A stretch of 64,000 bases of DNA. It comes from Acidovorax sp. A79. Lineage in GTDB: Bacteria > Pseudomonadota > Gammaproteobacteria > Burkholderiales > Burkholderiaceae_C. Position numbers and translations under genes: made by a program. This document shows positions 1-9,415 of this stretch, in pieces; position 1 is the stretch's first letter; the number at the start of each line of letters is the position of its first letter. The DNA lies in the NCBI RefSeq assembly GCF_041154505.1, contig NZ_AP028672.1, positions 4,194,501 through 4,258,500 of the forward strand. Reading direction: 5' to 3'. Under the pieces are notes generated by a model that made no database searches, was not told where the DNA came from, and worked only from the letters and a program-made list of their open reading frames with translations.

Positions 1-2
1 CC

Positions 3-1517
3 TACGTGCTTGCTGATCGACGCGGATTCATCGTACGACCCAAGCGCATCTCTGAATTGGTGGACGAGATCGTCAACCAGATTCTGTCCAAAAGCTACTT
101 GTCGCTCCGTGGACCCACCGTCAGAGAGGTGCACGGAGAGATTAAGCGGGCTGTGAATCAGCATAACCGTCAGCATGGAACGGATCTGAAAGCGCCATCG
201 GAGCGAACGCTAGATCGAAGGGTTGCAGATATCCCGCCCTACATTCGCGATTGCAAGCGCATGGGGGTTGCTTACGCAAAAAATCATTGGCGCTACAGCC
301 TTTTCGGAGACATGAGCACGCGCATCATGGAGCGGGTGGAGGTGGACCACACTTTGCTGGATGTGTGGGTCATTGATCCGAGAACAGGTGTTCCCTTGGG
401 GCGACCTTGGATCACGCTTCTGATCGACCGCTATTCAGGCTACCTGCTTGGTCTGTACGTGAGTTTCTATGGCCCATCTGCAGCAACTGTGGCCAGAGCG
501 CTCAAATTTGCGATCCTGCCAAAAGAGGAATTGGTGGAGGCGCTTGACGAGCATCCTTTGCGGTGGACGGCCATGGGCGTGCCCGAGCTAGTGGTGGTTG
601 ACAACGGCCTGGAGTTTCACTCACTGCAGTTCAAGCGGATTGGTTGGGAACTGCGCTGCGACATGATCTTCAACCCGGTCCGGCAGCCGTGGTTCAAACC
701 GGCAATCGAGCGTGCAATCAAGGAATCGAATCGGGTACTACCAAGCCACGGTCGTGTGCACACGGTCATTCGCAATGCAATAGCCCCAGATCCCTCCAAG
801 ACTTCCGCCATCATCTTCGATGACCTGTGCACATGCCTCATCCAGTGGGCTTCCCAAGCCTACCCTCTGAGCATCAATCCCAAAACACTCTGCAGGTCCT
901 GGGACTTGTGGGAGGAGGATCGTCAGTCCTGCCCACCCGCAATGTTCCCTGAGCAGTTGTCGGGGCTCGACATCCTCTGCGGTCTCAATGCCCATCGGAC
1001 CGTGGATGGGGACGGTGTGTTCTTCAACTACCTGCGTTTCAACTCTGAGGAGTTGCAAGACTACCGGCGGCTGAAACATGAGAGTTTCCGCACAGAGATC
1101 CGGTTCAATCCTGATGATCTCAGCAGCATCTTTGTGAACCTCCCCAAGGCGCAGTCATGGCTGAACGTGCCACTGCAGCGCCCGTTGTTCAATGATGGTT
1201 GTGGTTTGTCGCTGGTCCAGCTGGAGATCATTCGCGAGGAGGCCAAAAAGAAGCTGACCCGCGCAAATGCATACGAGGAAATGGAGAAGGCCATCTGGCG
1301 CCTTCGCGATAGCTGGGAGCAAGCAGCAACCCGTGGCCTTCGCGTTCGCAAAGACGCCAAACTCATTCGCATGCAGGGACTGACGTCTGTGCCGGTCGCC
1401 CCTTCCAGCCCACTCCTCCCCTCTTCTCAGGAGCCCACGATGCTCGTCAGCCCAGCGATGCAACAAGCGTTGCCTAAGGTCATGCCATTTCCGGCTTTTT
1501 CTCTGGAGGACGAATGA
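3..1517 (+). CDS. Tn7/Tn5053-like DDE transposase (TnsB/TniA family), 5' end outside window
   Basis: Catalytic transposase that would cut and join the transposon ends, working with the TnsC/TniB-like ATPase encoded next. The reading frame is already open at the window edge, so the N terminus (normally the end-binding helix-turn-helix part) is cut off; the first in-window start is a GTG at 6. Numbered from that codon, the rve/RNase H-like core shows D114 in VEVDHT, D199 in VVVDNG and E235 in KPAIER, with 35 residues between the second Asp and the Glu as in the TnsB/TniA/MuA class. A Mu-type C-terminal region follows at roughly 360-450. The stop overlaps the next start as ATGA, so the four transposition genes look translationally coupled. 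No TnsA-type endonuclease is visible; it could lie upstream, or the element may be of the TnsA-less Tn5053 type. Confidence 0.93.
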   Translation, partial: YVLADRRGFIVRPKRISELVDEIVNQILSKSYLSLRGPTVREVHGEIKRAVNQHNRQHGTDLKAPSERTLDRRVADIPPYIRDCKRMGVAYAKNHWRYSLFGDMSTRIMERVEVDHTLLDVWVIDPRTGVPLGRPWITLLIDRYSGYLLGLYVSFYGPSAATVARALKFAILPKEELVEALDEHPLRWTAMGVPELVVVDNGLEFHSLQFKRIGWELRCDMIFNPVRQPWFKPAIERAIKESNRVLPSHGRVHTVIRNAIAPDPSKTSAIIFDDLCTCLIQWASQAYPLSINPKTLCRSWDLWEEDRQSCPPAMFPEQLSGLDILCGLNAHRTVDGDGVFFNYLRFNSEELQDYRRLKHESFRTEIRFNPDDLSSIFVNLPKAQSWLNVPLQRPLFNDGCGLSLVQLEIIREEAKKKLTRANAYEEMEKAIWRLRDSWEQAATRGLRVRKDAKLIRMQGLTSVPVAPSSPLLPSSQEPTMLVSPAMQQALPKVMPFPAFSLEDE

Positions 1518-2410
1518 CCATGAATGACGACATGAACAAGTACTCAGGGCCTCGATCTCCGGAGACCCTCAAGGTCGGTGAACAGGTGTTGAACGTGGTG
1601 GTGGACCATCAGGTCTTCAGACGCATTCGGGATGCCTGCAGAGACCTGATCCACACCATGCGAACGTTGCGTACTCCCAGCGGGATTCTGATCCTTGCTG
1701 AGCCTGGCATGGGAAAGACGCTGTTACTCGACTTGATCAATCGAGAGTTCTCCAAAACGTCGCAGTTGGAAGGTAACTGTCTTCAGGTTGCATTGGACGA
1801 CGCCGTGGATCAGCGCGGGATCGCGTCAGCGATGGCCCTCGCCCTGGGGTACCCAGCGCTACCCTCGCGCCCAACGCTGGTGGCACTCAACCATATGGTG
1901 GGCGTTGGGCTGGAGCGCCGACGCGCTGCCGCCCTCCTGATTGATGAAATGCAGCATGTTTGCGAGGGGCACAAGGACATCACAGCCAGGGCAGCGACCG
2001 ATTGGTTGAAGGTTCGGATGGACACATTCAACTTTCCGGTCATCGGCGCTGGAACCCGCGTTCTGGAGCGACTGGCGGTCATCAATCCCCAGTTTGTGAG
2101 CAGGGCATCAGCCTCCTATGTGATTCACCCTTTCGCCTTTGACGATCAGTGGCGGCAGCTTCTGGCTGCCTTTGCGCAGGCGGTGCAAGCAGTGGACCTC
2201 AGTATCGTGAACACCACGGCATGTCGAGCACTTCATGTGGCGACCGGGGGCAACATGCGCATGCTCAAACGTCTGCTGATGTACGCCTGCATGCATGCAG
2301 CCACCCAACCTCAAAAGATCGTCACCTTGGAATCGTTATCTAAGGGGTTGCGCGACGCAAAAGGTGATGTGTCTGAGGCGAGTGATCCTTTCCAACGGGG
2401 CAAATCATGA
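1514..2410 (+). CDS. TnsC/TniB-like AAA+ transposition ATPase
   Basis: ATPase of 298 residues that would bridge target-site recognition (TniQ proteins) and the transposase. The P-loop reads PGMGKT (G65 to T69) and the Walker B is LLIDEMQH with D144-E145. The length is close to the usual size of TniB and far below Tn7 TnsC, so it fits the Tn5053/Tn402 side of the superfamily. The start overlaps the transposase stop by four bases; an in-frame ATG six bases further on (1520) is an equally possible start. The stop overlaps the first TniQ gene in the same way. Family assignment is secure; the exact subtype is inference. Confidence 0.93.
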   Translation: MTMNDDMNKYSGPRSPETLKVGEQVLNVVVDHQVFRRIRDACRDLIHTMRTLRTPSGILILAEPGMGKTLLLDLINREFSKTSQLEGNCLQVALDDAVDQRGIASAMALALGYPALPSRPTLVALNHMVGVGLERRRAAALLIDEMQHVCEGHKDITARAATDWLKVRMDTFNFPVIGAGTRVLERLAVINPQFVSRASASYVIHPFAFDDQWRQLLAAFAQAVQAVDLSIVNTTACRALHVATGGNMRMLKRLLMYACMHAATQPQKIVTLESLSKGLRDAKGDVSEASDPFQRGKS

Positions 2411-3360
2411 GTTTCGCCTCCAACGCTGGCATGGAATCACCAAAAGAAGCATTTCGTTTGTGGGCCGCAAAGCCGCGTTTGGCGGGGGAGAGCAGCGCTT
2501 CCTGGATTCAGCGGCTTTGTGGAGACCACCAGTACTCGATTAAGGTGCTTGGACAACTACTGGACTACCGGCCAACACGAGGTGATTGGGATCGTGGTCT
2601 GGACGGCGAACCCTGGGAGCGCCTTCTGAGACTAGTCACTGTCCTGGATCGCAGGGACTGGTATGGGGAGATGGGCCTACTCCGGGTAATGCACGAGAGA
2701 GGGAAGCGCATATGCCATTTGCGCATGGTGGGCGTCAAGCCTGCGTACAGATGGTGTCCCACATGCTTTGCAGAAGACAAAACGCCCTATCTGCGATGGT
2801 ACTGGCGCCTGGACAGCATACGTGAATGTTGGGTGCATCAGATCCCGCTGTGTGAGTGGTGTGATGTGTGCGGCGAAGCGTTCTTGGTGCATCGAGCGCG
2901 CCTAGTCGGCAAGTCAGCTTCAATGCTTTCCGAGTGTTCGACCTGTGGAGCGAGCCTGACTTCGCCTATGGCGAACGGTGGGAGCTATGACCGCTTGTTG
3001 CAGCGCAAACTTAAGACCCTATTTGACCCTTGGTGGTCCGTTGCTGGCACTTGCCGAGTCGACTCGTCACTCGCGGTCATGTACCACTTCTCGGTCCTTG
3101 ATCGCCATCAGCTTGCGATGGCGCGAGTCGAAGCAAATGTGGTGCGCCGAGACGAGTTGTTGAAGCAAGAAAAGTTTTGGGTGCTAGGCGCAAACTGCTT
3201 TCGGGAGGATGCAACGCTCCACGTCGACAAAGACGTCACATTTCGGGCGCCGTGGCAATGGAATCTAGATCCTGGGAGCCGGCTGGCCGTTGCTGCAGCT
3301 TTGAGGTCTATACGCATTGAGCGGCGAACCAACAAGAGCAAATTGGAGGTCCCATCATGA
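2407..3360 (+). CDS. TniQ-family protein 1
   Basis: Target-site selection protein of 317 residues, first of two consecutive TniQ homologues. TniQ/TnsD proteins contact target DNA and recruit the TnsC-type ATPase. The N-terminal third resembles TniQ (region around SSASWIQRLCG), and zinc-binding cysteines follow in the CPTC (about residue 119), CEWC and CSTCG segments. It overlaps both neighbours by four bases. It is divergent from the second TniQ protein, so the two probably do different jobs, for instance one for a fixed attachment site and one for other targets; that split is inference from dual-TniQ Tn7-like elements. Confidence 0.85.
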   Translation: MSFASNAGMESPKEAFRLWAAKPRLAGESSASWIQRLCGDHQYSIKVLGQLLDYRPTRGDWDRGLDGEPWERLLRLVTVLDRRDWYGEMGLLRVMHERGKRICHLRMVGVKPAYRWCPTCFAEDKTPYLRWYWRLDSIRECWVHQIPLCEWCDVCGEAFLVHRARLVGKSASMLSECSTCGASLTSPMANGGSYDRLLQRKLKTLFDPWWSVAGTCRVDSSLAVMYHFSVLDRHQLAMARVEANVVRRDELLKQEKFWVLGANCFREDATLHVDKDVTFRAPWQWNLDPGSRLAVAAALRSIRIERRTNKSKLEVPS

Positions 3361-4370
3361 GTATGTTGCAGTTGCCAATCGATTGCGATCAGCAACCCCT
3401 ACCATTTCAGGACGAAATCTGGCCAGGCGAATCAGGGCAAGGTTACTTGCTGAGGCTCGCCGCCCAAAACGGCCTTGGCGGTCTTGCTCGTATCAAGACG
3501 ATGCTCGGTTGCTCACGCTTTCAGACGTTGTATGCCCAGGACGCACCTCAGCTCGCCCACTGGTTTGGAGCGAGCGTTCAGCGATTGTCATACGCGCTGG
3601 AAGCGAACGACGGCAATAAACGCGGTGAAAGCGCTACCTATGTGGGACATAGGCTAGGAAGGAGCTACTTCTTAAATCGATCGCATCCTCGGGTGTGCCC
3701 CGACTGCGTTCATGAGCTGGGCTATTGCCGGGCTGCATGGGATTTCACGCTGACCGTGGCATGCGTCCGACATCAGCGCTTGTTGATCGATAGGTGTCCG
3801 GCGTGTACCTTGCCGCTGAAATGGACCCGGCCTGATCTCTGTTTGTGTGACTGCGGTTATCCCTGGGAGACGCTTGACTTTCGCTCCTGCGCCACTGATG
3901 GCGAACTTCTCATTGCACAGCTCATTGATCTGCGGATGGATGATCAAGAGCCGTTTACGAGAGGGGCGCCAACTTGGGATGGCCCCGCAGGAGATGAGAT
4001 GGATGCAATCAGACTGCTCGTGAAGGATCTCAGCCTGGACGGACTCTTTCGAACCCTCTTTGCTTTCGCCACCGCTGCAGGCTACGAGGCTGAATTCCCA
4101 TCGGAGCGACGCGTGCGGGCGGCTATGCCAAAGGCGCAGCAGACCATCGCGATGAGCATTGCTGTTGGCACCAAGCTCACGCGACAAGAGCGCTTCTCAC
4201 TGACGTCCAGCCCCTCCGTTCTGCTCGACCTGCTGAGAGAAGTGAGCACGGATTTTCGTGCGTCAGCGATAGACATGAGCGTCGCGCAGTCACTCTTCGG
4301 AGCATTTCAAAGATGCAAGCTGGCGAGACATCCAAATCACTTTTCGCAGTCGCAACTAGTCTTGTTCTAG
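3357..4370 (+). CDS. TniQ-family protein 2
   Basis: Second TniQ homologue, 337 residues, and the clearer of the two. The N-terminal signature GQGYLLRLAAQNG is typical of TniQ and is followed by a zinc-finger block with RVCPDCVHELGYCRAAW, then ACVRHQRLLIDRCPAC and a CxC pair before PW. The C-terminal 120 residues have no motif I recognise and may carry target DNA specificity. It starts inside the stop of TniQ protein 1 (ATGA) and ends the transposition operon; the next gene begins 103 bases downstream. Confidence 0.9.
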   Translation: MSMLQLPIDCDQQPLPFQDEIWPGESGQGYLLRLAAQNGLGGLARIKTMLGCSRFQTLYAQDAPQLAHWFGASVQRLSYALEANDGNKRGESATYVGHRLGRSYFLNRSHPRVCPDCVHELGYCRAAWDFTLTVACVRHQRLLIDRCPACTLPLKWTRPDLCLCDCGYPWETLDFRSCATDGELLIAQLIDLRMDDQEPFTRGAPTWDGPAGDEMDAIRLLVKDLSLDGLFRTLFAFATAAGYEAEFPSERRVRAAMPKAQQTIAMSIAVGTKLTRQERFSLTSSPSVLLDLLREVSTDFRASAIDMSVAQSLFGAFQRCKLARHPNHFSQSQLVLF

Positions 4371-4473
4371 TTCGACTTACGTCGGCCAGGCATTTCTGCC
4401 GCTTTCTTCAGATCAGTAGCCAGGCGAGAAACGCAGGCGGGCTGCCGAAAAAATCGAACGGGTCATATTCGTT

Positions 4474-4923
4474 GTGATAACCATTTTTCTTGATTTCGAC
4501 GGAGTGCTACACCCGGAGTTTTGTCATGAGTCCCATCACTTTGCATGCCTCAAAGTGTTCGAACATGTTCTGCGGGAGTGTCCGAATTGCGATGTGGTGA
4601 TAACAAGTACTTGGCGCCTCCATGTTCCGATTGATGGTTTGCGCGGTCGCTTCGCACCTGACCTTTCCGAGCGAATTGTCGGTGTCACCGATGAGTTCGC
4701 CAGGTTGAAAGAAATTCCTGACTCGTTGGTGAGTTTCCAAAGAGAGGCGGAATGCCACGCGTGGCTACGTGCTCACGATAGAGGGATGTACCCTTGGTTA
4801 GCTGTCGATGACCGATCTTGGCTCTACCGTCCGTTCAATCGTTCGCTATTTTTGGTTGACGGAAAGACAGGCCTGACGCGAGAGAATGCGCGAGATTTGA
4901 TTGAACGATTGCGCAGACTTTAG
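4474..4923 (+). CDS. HAD-fold phosphatase-like protein (Swiss-army-knife RNA repair HAD type)
   Basis: Small single-domain protein of 149 residues. The N terminus carries the HAD motif I as DFDGVLH (D7 nucleophile, D9 general acid/base), a motif II-like ITSTW segment follows at about residue 45, and a late acidic VDDRSW at about 109 fits motif IV. This compact version without a cap matches the HAD domain seen in predicted RNA-repair proteins, so a phosphatase acting on nucleic-acid ends is possible; that function is inference. The start is a GTG. It sits 103 bases after the TniQ operon in the same direction and is likely the first cargo gene of the transposon. Confidence 0.75.
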   Translation: MITIFLDFDGVLHPEFCHESHHFACLKVFEHVLRECPNCDVVITSTWRLHVPIDGLRGRFAPDLSERIVGVTDEFARLKEIPDSLVSFQREAECHAWLRAHDRGMYPWLAVDDRSWLYRPFNRSLFLVDGKTGLTRENARDLIERLRRL

Positions 4924-5413
4924 TGCCGTGCTCTCCTTAGATCATGATCACGATACTGGTTTCAGACTGCGGCAAGATCCAGAGCGGAGCTCCGGATGTC
5001 GAAGTAATGATTCTAAAGTGGCTCCGACGACTGGTTTGCAGCGGCTGCAGTCGTTCGACTACCCCTTGTTCCAATCAGCATTCGGCTAGGAGCGGAAGAT
5101 CGCGTGCGTCGGCTTTCCGCTTACCCAATTGCGTGGTCAGAGACGTCAGCGCCGTTGGATGAACGTCGTTTTCATCTGGACTGCGGAAGTCACCGCCTAC
5201 GAACCCATACACACACGAAAACGAAAAATTAACTCTGCTTGGTCCAGTGCTTCGTGGCTGTAATCTGACAGCGGAACCAGCATCGGCTTAAGGACCGGAG
5301 GGCGCTTGACCTAGACTGGCATAGATAAATGCATGATGAGTGGGGCTTCAGAACGATCCGGATGCCCAAGTTCTCCACACGCATTGAGGTATTACAAATT
5401 TGAGGGAGATCCG
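4924..5413. other. Non-coding stretch between HAD gene and ATPase-PRTase gene
   Basis: This 490-base stretch has no convincing gene. It contains a short imperfect inverted repeat around 5157-5176 (GATGAA / TTCATC arms) without a T-run. A purine-rich RBS (GAGGGAGA, 5402-5409) precedes the chosen start of the next gene at 5414. The promoter of that gene presumably lies here, but I could not pick a convincing -35/-10 pair. Confidence 0.5.
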
Positions 5414-8400
5414 ATGTTCACCAAGGACGAAGCGTTTGGGCTGGTCAAAGCCGCATTCCTTCAAGCCCAGCGCAAAGGTGGCCCAGGTGCCAACTTGATG
5501 ACGATGGCGGTGCTGAAGAACCGCCTTCTGCAGATCACTGACCGCCGTTTTGACACCAATGACTTTGGGGCGGCCGACATGCGCGCGTTTGTCGCGCTAC
5601 TCACGCCGATCTTCAAATTGGTGAAGCAAGACGGCAAAGAATACGTCTGCTTGGAGAAATCTGGCGTTGACAACGACGCTCCGAAGGTTGTAACCGCGAA
5701 GCAATTTCCCTCGAAGGCGTCGGCCGAGAGCGTGCTGGAAGCGGCTGCGAAACCCAGGGAAGATGTGCCACGACGCGGACGGATTCGGGAGGATCTATGG
5801 ACCGCACTGATGGACTACACCAGCGGGTATGTCTATGTATGGGACTCCAGCGACGGGCTGGCGCGACCCAAGCGACCTGGTGACCACAACCTTCCCATCG
5901 TGCCGACGCTCACCCCGGTCGAACTTGCCGAGTGGCGCCGCACCTTCCTCGAGGAACAACGCGATCACCTGCAAGGCAGCGAGTTGGCCAGTGCTCAGCG
6001 CTGGCAGGAACAGGGGCTGGCGACGGCCTACCTGCCTTGGTCGATGCAGCAAGTGTGGAATCGCGAGTTGGCTGCGCGGGTCAAGCAAAGGTCTACAGCC
6101 TTTTTTGCTGCAATGACCGAGACGTCAATTGGTAGCTCAGTTGCCACGGCCATCCCGACAGAGACGGAGACAGCCAACGACGCGCTCGCCGACTCCTTGA
6201 CTGCCGCCAGGAACCGTGGCGATGGATTTACCGTAGGCGAACTACTCGCAAAACAACTCCCCGGTGCGGCGGACGAACAGGTCACGGCTCTATTGGCGTG
6301 CGTCATCAGCGCTTGGGCATCGCCACGGGGATTGCATCTTGAGCCGGCTTCTCTCGCGTTGCTCCAAGAAAGCGCTGATTCGTTTTCTGGAGCCAGTTTG
6401 GCTGTCGCATTTGTAAACGCCATTCATCGAATCGATGCTACGGACCCCGAGTTGTCGGAAGAAGCACGTGACTTTGCGTTCAAACTGAAGGATGAGATAG
6501 CGACCGCGTACGGCGTTCAACGCAATTCACCCGTCGAAATGTGCCGGGCTGCGCTCGTTCGCCTGGAAGAACATTGGGCTGCGGCTGCCGCCTCAGTTAT
6601 ACGGTTCCTTCGAACCACGCCGGCAACTGCAAAAATTGCCTCTATTGATTTGCTCAAGGTCGCGCACCGTCTACAGCCGATGTTGATTCCAGCAGAGAGG
6701 GAGTTTCTTAGCGACCTTGATGTTCTTCTCGGCCCCGCCTTCCGAAAAATTTGCGAGGCCCATGAGCGCAACGAAGACACAGACGTGATCCGAAGAGCCC
6801 CAGAGCTTCTCGAAAATATCAAGATCCAGAGCCCGACCTCGGGCGACCCTCGTCTCGGAAGCCAAGCTTGGCAAGCTTTCGTGAAGCCCGTCCTCGATCA
6901 TCTGACCTCGATCATCGAAGACGCCTCTTCCCGTGGTGAAACTGCGCTGGCGCCTATGCTAGCTCTTAGGAATCCCAGCACCAAGGCGGATCTCCGAGCT
7001 ATTGGCGCCGAGATTTTCCTTTCATTCACACTGCGAAATAACGGTAAGGGCCATGCGCGTGACGTATCCCTGCAACGTGAACCTACCCAAGAACAGATGT
7101 TCGATCTCGCCATCGTGGAACCAACGGGACCATTTGACGTGCCCGCCAACGGCGAAAAGTTGGTCCGCATTCGTTTGGTGCTCTCACAGCCACAGACTGA
7201 GATCCAAATTCCGATCCAGTGGACATGCGTCACTGGTGCGGAAAAAACCTCTGTTCAGCCAGACCGCCTCCTGATCCTCCAACAAGTCACCGAACCCAAC
7301 TGGGAATCGATGCTGTCGGAGCCTCCTTATTCCCTCAATCCGATCAAGAATCCAGAGCGACTCCATGGCCGGGATTCTCTGCTTCGGAAGCTGAATCTAG
7401 CAGCAATGGCAGGTACGTCAACTTTCGTTTGGGGACAGAAGCGCATCGGCAAGACTTCACTGCTTCAGGTCTTGGCGGCCAAACTTGCAGATCGCGAAGA
7501 CACCACCTGTATTCTTCTAAGAATGGGTGAACTCGCGTCATTGCATGAGGGTCAACTTGCGCATCGAATTGCGCGACGGCTCGTGCAGAAGGCTTCGAGT
7601 GCCATACAGGTACCCGCGGAATCCGAGTTTGGTGCAGGGATTAACCTGTTAGTACCGTTCGTAGAGCAACTGTCGGCAACGCACCCCAAGCAAAAGTTCG
7701 TGGTCATCATTGACGAATTCGACGATCTGGACGCTGCGTTTTACACGGGCGAGCGAGGCCGCCAATTCATAAAGGGTCTGAGATCCGCTTCGGAGGCCGG
7801 GCTGACGTTTTTCTTCATCGGTAGCGAGCGAATGGACGCGATCTTCAGCAGACATCAAGCTGACCTCAACAAATGGACAAATGTCCGCCTCGACCGGATC
7901 GACAGCGCGGCGGACTGCCGAAGCCTAATTGAAGCGCCCGTCGGAGGCGCGATCGAGTTCGATCCTGAAGCCATCGAGTTCATAACAGGCTACACCTCTG
8001 GGAACCCTTTCTTCATCAACAACTTCTGCTATCAGATCTTCGATCGTTGCCTTCAGGAGCATAGGACGTTCGTGGACGCGAATGACACATCTGCGATCCG
8101 GCAACAACTGCTGCGCTCGCTGGGTGCGACCAACTTTTCTCACTTCTGGGAGGACAACCCAGTGCTCGACGCAGCAGAAAAGCGCCGAGACGCGGCGGAG
8201 AACTGCATCGCTCTCTCTTGCATCTCTGCTCTCGGCGGTCGCTATGAAGGGATCGACGAACTCCTGGAGGCTCAAGAGAGCCTTCCAATCGACGCTCAGG
8301 ACCGCGCGCAGGGATCGGTATTGCGGCGCGCTTGCGCACGCATGCTGCAGCGCGGCGTTCTCGAGCAGCGAAAGGACGGTGAAGGATTCGTCGTGGCCTT

Positions 8401-9415
8401 ACAGATCTTCCGAGAGTGGCTTGGGGAGAACTCTCGAGCTCAGCTACTTCCCATCTGGTGCAATCTCGTCGAAGCTGAACGTGCGACCCGAACCAGCGAA
8501 GATAAACTGCCGGCGCCTGTGGATACCGCTGACACCGCGTTTCCGATCAGTGACGACGACATGCTCGTCGTGGCGCAGCGCCTAATCTACTGCGGTAGAC
8601 AGAAAGACGTCGCTGAAATCAAGAGCTGGCTCCGGCAGTTCGATGACGACAGCCGGATCGAAATTGCATTCCTCCTCCTTCAAAGGATGGCTGATAAGGG
8701 CTTTATTAACGAAGGCATGCGCGGCGTTCAATTGGAGAAGGTCGAGCAAATGATCCTGGCCAGACGCAACGGTGTTGGCCATGGAATCTGGAAGATCGTG
8801 AAGGGCCGCCGGGACAACTTGGCCATCGGGTACCTTGATGCCGAGCATAAAAGTGGCGCGACGATGGCGCGGGAATTGAAAAGCCGAGTCCTTCCAGGCA
8901 AGTGCGTTCCAGCAGCGGAACTCGGTCAGTGGATGCGAACGCATCTCGACGCTGACGCAATGGTGGCCATCGTCGACGATTTTTCGGGTACCGGGGAGAC
9001 GATGCTCAAGGGGTTAAGAAAGTTCAAGACGGCGGTTGGTGCGGAGACTTGGGGACGGTACGTAGAGGAGAGTCGAATAGCTGTCTTTATTATGTTTGCT
9101 TTCCCCGAGGCGCTCGAAGCCATACGCGGTGAATTCCCCGACGTCGAAGTTCACTCTGCCACTGTGTTCGGGGACGAACTTCGCTCCTGCAGTGATCAGG
9201 CCAGCATCTTTTCGACCGAAGACGAGCGCGTGTTCGCTCAGGAGGTAGTGCAGCAAATCGGTCGAGAGTTGGTTCCGGGTACCCCGTTAGGACACGGCGC
9301 GATGGGCGCGCTCGTAATCTTCCACAATACCGCGCCCAATAACACCCTTCCAATTTTCTGGAGCGGTGGATCAGTACAGGAGCGCCCGTGGAAGCCGCTG
9401 TTTCCCCGACCTTGA
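5414..9415 (+). CDS. LOTUS-like / beta-sandwich / STAND ATPase / PRTase-CE multidomain protein, putative defence factor
   Basis: Very large protein of 1333 residues that looks like a one-gene conflict system. Domains in order: residues 1-85 resemble an OST-HTH/LOTUS winged helix (a fold that binds RNA in other proteins); an alpha-helical linker to about 510; a CARDB-like beta-sandwich at about 525-630 (FTLRNNGKG); a STAND/AAA-type ATPase at about 650-900 with Walker A GQKRIGKTS (G674-S682) and Walker B VVIIDEFDDLD (D767-E768); a winged-helix region; and a C-terminal phosphoribosyltransferase with the PRPP loop VDDFSGTGE (D1188-D1189, G1192-G1194) and a late ALVIFHNTAPNN segment typical of the PRTase-CE conflict family. 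The frame is open from an ATG at 5333, but the RBS GAGGGAGA lies just before ATG 5414 and the LOTUS similarity starts there. Function is inferred: nucleic-acid sensing, ATP-driven switching, then PRPP- or nucleotide-directed effector activity. Confidence 0.8.
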   Translation: MFTKDEAFGLVKAAFLQAQRKGGPGANLMTMAVLKNRLLQITDRRFDTNDFGAADMRAFVALLTPIFKLVKQDGKEYVCLEKSGVDNDAPKVVTAKQFPSKASAESVLEAAAKPREDVPRRGRIREDLWTALMDYTSGYVYVWDSSDGLARPKRPGDHNLPIVPTLTPVELAEWRRTFLEEQRDHLQGSELASAQRWQEQGLATAYLPWSMQQVWNRELAARVKQRSTAFFAAMTETSIGSSVATAIPTETETANDALADSLTAARNRGDGFTVGELLAKQLPGAADEQVTALLACVISAWASPRGLHLEPASLALLQESADSFSGASLAVAFVNAIHRIDATDPELSEEARDFAFKLKDEIATAYGVQRNSPVEMCRAALVRLEEHWAAAAASVIRFLRTTPATAKIASIDLLKVAHRLQPMLIPAEREFLSDLDVLLGPAFRKICEAHERNEDTDVIRRAPELLENIKIQSPTSGDPRLGSQAWQAFVKPVLDHLTSIIEDASSRGETALAPMLALRNPSTKADLRAIGAEIFLSFTLRNNGKGHARDVSLQREPTQEQMFDLAIVEPTGPFDVPANGEKLVRIRLVLSQPQTEIQIPIQWTCVTGAEKTSVQPDRLLILQQVTEPNWESMLSEPPYSLNPIKNPERLHGRDSLLRKLNLAAMAGTSTFVWGQKRIGKTSLLQVLAAKLADREDTTCILLRMGELASLHEGQLAHRIARRLVQKASSAIQVPAESEFGAGINLLVPFVEQLSATHPKQKFVVIIDEFDDLDAAFYTGERGRQFIKGLRSASEAGLTFFFIGSERMDAIFSRHQADLNKWTNVRLDRIDSAADCRSLIEAPVGGAIEFDPEAIEFITGYTSGNPFFINNFCYQIFDRCLQEHRTFVDANDTSAIRQQLLRSLGATNFSHFWEDNPVLDAAEKRRDAAENCIALSCISALGGRYEGIDELLEAQESLPIDAQDRAQGSVLRRACARMLQRGVLEQRKDGEGFVVALQIFREWLGENSRAQLLPIWCNLVEAERATRTSEDKLPAPVDTADTAFPISDDDMLVVAQRLIYCGRQKDVAEIKSWLRQFDDDSRIEIAFLLLQRMADKGFINEGMRGVQLEKVEQMILARRNGVGHGIWKIVKGRRDNLAIGYLDAEHKSGATMARELKSRVLPGKCVPAAELGQWMRTHLDADAMVAIVDDFSGTGETMLKGLRKFKTAVGAETWGRYVEESRIAVFIMFAFPEALEAIRGEFPDVEVHSATVFGDELRSCSDQASIFSTEDERVFAQEVVQQIGRELVPGTPLGHGAMGALVIFHNTAPNNTLPIFWSGGSVQERPWKPLFPRP

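Noticed and set aside
5164..5176. CGTCGTTTTCA resembles the outer bases of Tn402/Tn5053 terminal inverted repeats.
   Set aside because: Only about eleven bases match, the first base differs, the orientation is wrong for the right end of the element at 1-4.4 kb, and it lies inside a local inverted repeat.
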